The notes beneath the pieces are model-generated. The model had not been told where the DNA came from, did no database searches, and saw nothing but the letters and a program-made list of their open reading frames with translations. This document shows, in pieces, positions 12,943-16,622 of a DNA stretch of 16,622 nucleotides. This DNA is from DATKYK01 sp034430255 (lineage in GTDB: Bacteria > Chloroflexota > Dehalococcoidia > E44-bin15). Each line of letters opens with the position of its first letter. The stretch's first letter is position 1. The stretch is taken from positions 1 through 16,622 of the forward strand of contig DAOUEU010000069.1 in assembly GCA_034430255.1 (NCBI GenBank). The letters run 5' to 3'. Position numbers and translations under genes: made by a program.

Positions 12943-15900
12943 TTACCTTTGCATTCAGGATAGCGGCTGCATACATGGAATTGACTGCCTGTATTTGGGC
13001 CTCTCTTTGCTGTCCTTACCACTGTTGCAGAGCCGCACTTAGGACATCTGACTTCCGCTGTTGTTACCGCAGCTCGTTTGCGGTTGCGCAGACCATCCGC
13101 CAGGCTGTAAATCACCGGAATAACCACGAGGGTCAATAGTGTTGAACTGAAGAGTCCACCGATCACAACCACGGCCAGCTCAGCAGCGATAATGGTGCCT
13201 TCTCCGACTCCAACGGCCAATGGTACCATAGCTATCATCGTGGTTAGCGCCGTCATCAGGATCGGTCGTAGCCTTGTCTGTCCGCCTTCAATCAGGGCAT
13301 CGTAGGCGCTCATACCACGCTTCTGCAATTGCACGACCAGGGCGATGAGGACAATAGCGTTGGTGAGCACTATGCCCACGAGCATCAGTATACCCATCAT
13401 TCCCGACATACCCAAGGTATAACCAGAAATCAGTAGACCCAGAATGGCGCCAATAGATGCCAGTGGCAGGCTGACCATGATAATAAGGGGATTCAGTAAT
13501 GATCTCATTGAGATGATAAGTATCAGCAAGGCAATGAATATTGCGGCGATTATGGCGATGCCCATACTTGTGAAGCCACTCGCCATTTCCTCAAATATCC
13601 CGCCCATCTTTACATCTACTCCCTCAAGTCCAGTGGTAGCCAGTACCTCATCGATTGCCTCATTAACCTGGCTGTTAACAGCTCCCATGTCCTTCTCATC
13701 AACGGTACCCGATATACCGGCTGTGATCTGAAGGTCATAGTTACTAATATGGGTGGGACTCTGCAGCAGACCTACGTCTGCGATATCACCTAGGGTCCCA
13801 AATACTGGAAAGCCCATCGGCAGCGCTTCTGTCAACGTTGTGGGATCATCAGCATAATAAAGCTCTCTGGAAATCCCCTTCAGCGTAATGCCATAATCCT
13901 CACTGTCTATGCTTACCATAACATCGTCAGAGCTACTCCCCGATGTCAAGAGATACTTCTCCTGCCGCGCCTCAAGAATCTGCTCATCGCTAAGCCCCAT
14001 GTCAATCATCTTTGATTCGTCCAGATCAATGAGTAGTGTAGGCACAACCCTACTGAGCTGGGTCTCGAGGTTCGATATACCCTCAATATCCAGCAGCCTT
14101 TCATAAAGCAATTCAGCAGCGCGGTTTACCTCATCAGAGCTTTCTCCTACAACCGATAGATCGATACCAGCAGCGCCCATCATACCGGCATCCGATTCTT
14201 CGCCAGTAAGAACCGTGGCGAAATCGAATCCCACCCCCTCCCTTAAATCATCGAGGCCCTCATCAAGCGCAAGACGTTCCCTTTTCTCATCCGTATTAGG
14301 TTCTAGCATGATTGTGATCTCAGCGGTGTTGTCCCCGCCACCCTGCATTGTGCTTATGATGCCCATCAGCGATGATGACGTCCCTATAGTTGACCAGTAG
14401 TACTGCAGACCTTGAACCTGGTTATCGATTACTGACTCAACCTGTGCAACAACATCACCAGTGTCTTGGAGCTCAGTCCCGGGTAAAAGTTCAACCTCTA
14501 CCATCAGCATCGGCTCACCCATGCTGGGTAAAAACGAAGTCCCGATCACAGGGATAAGCATAATACTGCCAATAAATAGAATGAAGGCGATGACCAGGGT
14601 GATGGCCCGGTGGCCGAGAGCCCACCTGAGCACTGAAACGTACCATCTCTGATACCAGCTTTGACGTGGTTGGGTCTTTTTTTCGCGGACCCTATTTATT
14701 CGCTTGCCAACGAACCACTTCGATAAGGCGGGTACTACGATCAGCGCTACCAGCAGGGAGGCTATCAATGCAAACGTTATTGTGAGAGCGAATGGAATAA
14801 AGAGTTCTCCCACGATACCGCCAACAAAGGCCAGCGGCAGGAAAATGGCTACGGTAGCCAGCGTGGCGGATGTGATTGGGGCTGCCACTTCTCTAGAGCC
14901 ACCAATTGCAGCTTCTCGAAAGCCCTCCCCGGCCTTCATACGGCGATATATAACCTCGGTGACCACTATACTGTTATCAATGAGACGGCCAACGGCAATT
15001 GCCATAGCACTCAGGGTCAGGAGATTAATGGTAATGCCGGTAAAGTACATAACCAGAAAACCGATCAATACACTCACTGGAATAGACATTGCTGTCACAA
15101 GTGAAGCGCGGAAAGCCCACAAGAAGAGAAAGACAATAAACAGAGCCAAAATGAAGCCAATAATCGCCAGTTGTAACAACTGGCTAACGCTATCTTCAAT
15201 GAACTCCGATTGGTCTAAAAGTGTCAATACTGTGATATCCTCACCCAGATCCGCCTCGATCTCCCGCACCCTATCCATCACCGCATTTGCTACGTCGACG
15301 GTGTTTGCGTCACTCTCTTTCATCGCGAAGATCGCCACACTCGGCTCTCCATTCGTTAGAGTGATAGCCTTGTTCGGAGCTGGCCCGGTTTCCACACTGG
15401 CGATGTCGTCTAGGACTACACCGTCCACACCCATGGGTGCATTTCTGATAGCATCCAGGGAATCAAATTGCCCATCCATTGTGAGCAACGCTACCATCTG
15501 ATACAAAGAGACATTTGATGCCACTAATTGCTGAGGATTGGGAGATATGAGAACCCTTTCCTGATCACCACCCTCAACTTCCACACTGAAGACTCCCTCA
15601 ACTTGTGTAAGAACAGGTACGAAATGGTCCTCTGCAATTTGTTTCAGCTCGTACTGGGAATAGTCACCGCTGAGGCTCAGGACCACCAGGGGCATCTGGC
15701 TGAGGTCGATAGGTATAATCTGGGGATTACCTTCTAACTGCCGGACTTCATCAGGAAGATCGAGACCATCAATGGCTTCCGCTACGGCACTGTTCGTGTC
15801 ATCCATATTGGTGCCGTATTCAAAAGTTATAAATAGAACAGAAATTCCACTTGCCGACGTGGAGGATATGTGCTTTAGGCCCCGCCCTTCAAATCGCTCC

Positions 15901-16118
15901 CATACGACATCTTCAATGGGTACAGTTACTTCGCTCAGAACCGCTTCTGGTAAAGCATCTGGGTAAACAGTTATTACACTGGCAAATGGGAACTCGATGT
16001 TGGGTATCAGCTCCGTCTTAAGCTGAAAAGTGCCCCAGATTGCGGCACCCGTTAATAGGACCGCTAATAAGATGGTTAACAGGCGGCTTTTTATACCTAG
16101 CTTAGTTAGATACCACAT
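12918..16118 (-). CDS. RND-family efflux permease with C-terminal zinc ribbon
   Basis: A 1066-residue AcrB/SwrC-type permease. Membrane helix 1 is near 12-30; two large periplasmic/extracellular domains span about 31-312 and 527-845; the helix blocks are 313-470, 500-526 and 850-1008. Proton-relay positions differ from AcrB: D381-N382 replaces Asp-Asp, and T919 in VLTNAIVL replaces the lysine. A similar pattern occurs in SwrC-like permeases of Gram-positives. After the last helix comes a tail with C1025/C1028 and C1050/C1056, a topoisomerase-type zinc ribbon, placed on the cytoplasmic side. ATG 16118 follows AAGGGAG with five bases between; GTG 16145 is less likely. No membrane-fusion or outer-membrane partner is seen. 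A MarR gene lies upstream on the same strand. The substrate is unknown. Confidence 0.9.
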   Translation of the reverse strand: MWYLTKLGIKSRLLTILLAVLLTGAAIWGTFQLKTELIPNIEFPFASVITVYPDALPEAVLSEVTVPIEDVVWERFEGRGLKHISSTSASGISVLFITFEYGTNMDDTNSAVAEAIDGLDLPDEVRQLEGNPQIIPIDLSQMPLVVLSLSGDYSQYELKQIAEDHFVPVLTQVEGVFSVEVEGGDQERVLISPNPQQLVASNVSLYQMVALLTMDGQFDSLDAIRNAPMGVDGVVLDDIASVETGPAPNKAITLTNGEPSVAIFAMKESDANTVDVANAVMDRVREIEADLGEDITVLTLLDQSEFIEDSVSQLLQLAIIGFILALFIVFLFLWAFRASLVTAMSIPVSVLIGFLVMYFTGITINLLTLSAMAIAVGRLIDNSIVVTEVIYRRMKAGEGFREAAIGGSREVAAPITSATLATVAIFLPLAFVGGIVGELFIPFALTITFALIASLLVALIVVPALSKWFVGKRINRVREKKTQPRQSWYQRWYVSVLRWALGHRAITLVIAFILFIGSIMLIPVIGTSFLPSMGEPMLMVEVELLPGTELQDTGDVVAQVESVIDNQVQGLQYYWSTIGTSSSLMGIISTMQGGGDNTAEITIMLEPNTDEKRERLALDEGLDDLREGVGFDFATVLTGEESDAGMMGAAGIDLSVVGESSDEVNRAAELLYERLLDIEGISNLETQLSRVVPTLLIDLDESKMIDMGLSDEQILEARQEKYLLTSGSSSDDVMVSIDSEDYGITLKGISRELYYADDPTTLTEALPMGFPVFGTLGDIADVGLLQSPTHISNYDLQITAGISGTVDEKDMGAVNSQVNEAIDEVLATTGLEGVDVKMGGIFEEMASGFTSMGIAIIAAIFIALLILIISMRSLLNPLIIMVSLPLASIGAILGLLISGYTLGMSGMMGILMLVGIVLTNAIVLIALVVQLQKRGMSAYDALIEGGQTRLRPILMTALTTMIAMVPLAVGVGEGTIIAAELAVVVIGGLFSSTLLTLVVIPVIYSLADGLRNRKRAAVTTAEVRCPKCGSATVVRTAKRGPNTGSQFHVCSRYPECKGKVPLSDLD

Positions 16119-16142
16119 ACTCTCTCCCTTCAGGTCTATAAC

Positions 16143-16287
16143 CACAACTATCGGTGGTGGCTTTCGTCCTAGTTGTAAACTCTCTTAAGTGCATGTACTT
16201 TCCTATGAGTCCAGAGTAGCAGAAACCATGAAGGCATTATGTAGTTATCCTCTGTCACGCGGAAACACTTCGTGTGTGGGTACATGC
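16143..16287 (-). promoter_or_regulatory. marR-RND intergenic region with inverted repeats
   Basis: Two kinds of dyad are visible: ACAACTA (16144-16150) with TAGTTGT (16170-16176), and GCATGTAC (16191-16198) with GTACATGC (16280-16287). The block AGTGCATGTACT (16189-16200) is itself a near palindrome. MarR proteins bind palindromes of this general size, so operators are possible, but no promoter could be fixed here. Confidence 0.25.
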
Positions 16288-16296
16288 TTTTGAAAC

Positions 16297-16622
16297 CTAG
16301 CGATCCGTCTCTTGTATGCCCCTAACCACTTTCTCCATAATTGTCAAGAGAATGTTTTGCTCCTTGACCGTTAGAGGGGACAGCATCAAACGGAAATGCT
16401 GTACCATGTATCTCTCAATAGTCTGGTAAAGCTCCCGCCCACTATCTGTGAGAGCTACCCGAACAACCCTCCTATCTTCCGGATCGGGCAACCTCCGTGC
16501 GTACCCGTTATCCACAAACCAATCGACCATCCTCGTCGCAGTGCTGAACGGCACCGATAGTGCCTGGCCTAACTCACCCATTGTCATGTTAGTTACCCGA
16601 TAGAGATTGAAGCTTGTACGAT
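16297..16622 (-). CDS. MarR-family transcriptional regulator (partial, N-terminus outside window)
   Basis: 107 residues are visible and the frame stays open to the window edge, so the N-terminal helices are missing; a MarR protein is usually about 140-150 residues. The winged helix-turn-helix is clear: MTMGELGQALSVPFSTATRM (recognition helix region), DWFVDNGYARRLPDPEDRRV (wing, with the typical DxxDRR signature) and RVALTDSGRELY, then a C-terminal dimerisation helix pair. MarR proteins repress nearby efflux or stress genes and release DNA on binding small ligands. The RND gene starts 178 bases downstream on the same strand, so this is its likely regulator. Confidence 0.88.
   Translation of the reverse strand, partial: RTSFNLYRVTNMTMGELGQALSVPFSTATRMVDWFVDNGYARRLPDPEDRRVVRVALTDSGRELYQTIERYMVQHFRLMLSPLTVKEQNILLTIMEKVVRGIQETDR

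Noticed and set aside
12785..13042. 85-codon plus-strand frame near the RND 3' end
   Set aside because: It is antisense to the membrane fragment and to the zinc ribbon; its hydrophobicity mirrors the opposite strand.
14704..15501. 265-codon plus-strand frame opposite the RND gene
   Set aside because: Antisense shadow of the permease; low-complexity Ser/Thr/Ile-rich translation.
1..16622. tRNA, rRNA, CRISPR array, integrase or transposase
   Set aside because: No cloverleaf, regularly spaced repeats or recombinase motifs were found on reading either strand; a covariance-model scan was not possible.

Overview
The window looks like chromosomal DNA of an anaerobic bacterium of moderate GC content. 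My best guess is a Chloroflexota (Dehalococcoidia-like) lineage. The guess rests on a small two-module zinc-ribbon protein, a SwrC-type RND permease with no fusion-protein partner in view, and the anaerobe-associated homocysteine genes. It is inference; no rRNA or marker gene is present.

Layout. Positions 1-6674 are read on the plus strand: a two-module zinc-ribbon protein, a YlxP-like DUF503 protein, a long Hrq1/MrfA-type helicase, a 581-base gap with a palindromic repeat, a CorA metal transporter, a YhhQ-type queuosine-precursor transporter, a metallo-beta-lactamase-fold hydrolase and a Mut7-C RNase-like protein. From 6869 to 12573 everything is on the minus strand and reads, in transcription order: cysK, cysE, a DUF39/HcyBio homocysteine-biosynthesis protein, a NIL-domain/2x[4Fe-4S] ferredoxin, a UPF0280 (ApbE-like) protein, a CutA-like protein, a MoeB/ThiF/HesA-type E1-like enzyme and a MoaD/ThiS-like sulfur carrier ending in Gly-Gly. 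A good sigma70-like promoter lies just upstream of cysK. From 12706 to 16622, also minus strand, are a gene fragment encoding a membrane-protein C-terminus, a 1066-residue RND permease ending in a topoisomerase-type zinc ribbon, and the C-terminal part of a MarR regulator cut by the window edge.

How the genes fit together. The central minus-strand block looks like a sulfur-assimilation island. CysE and CysK make cysteine from serine and sulfide. DUF39, NIL-ferredoxin and UPF0280 correspond to the protein set linked in methanogens to making homocysteine from aspartate semialdehyde and sulfide. The E1/sulfur-carrier pair at the distal end could supply protein thiocarboxylate sulfur to this pathway or to molybdopterin, thiamine or tungstopterin synthesis. 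The carrier gene also converges on a Mut7-C gene, a domain known elsewhere fused to a ThiS-like ubiquitin fold. No phage, integrase, CRISPR array, tRNA or rRNA was found.

Several translation starts are not ATG (GTG or TTG) and are best placed by their Shine-Dalgarno sequences, so some starts given here are shorter than the maximal open frames.
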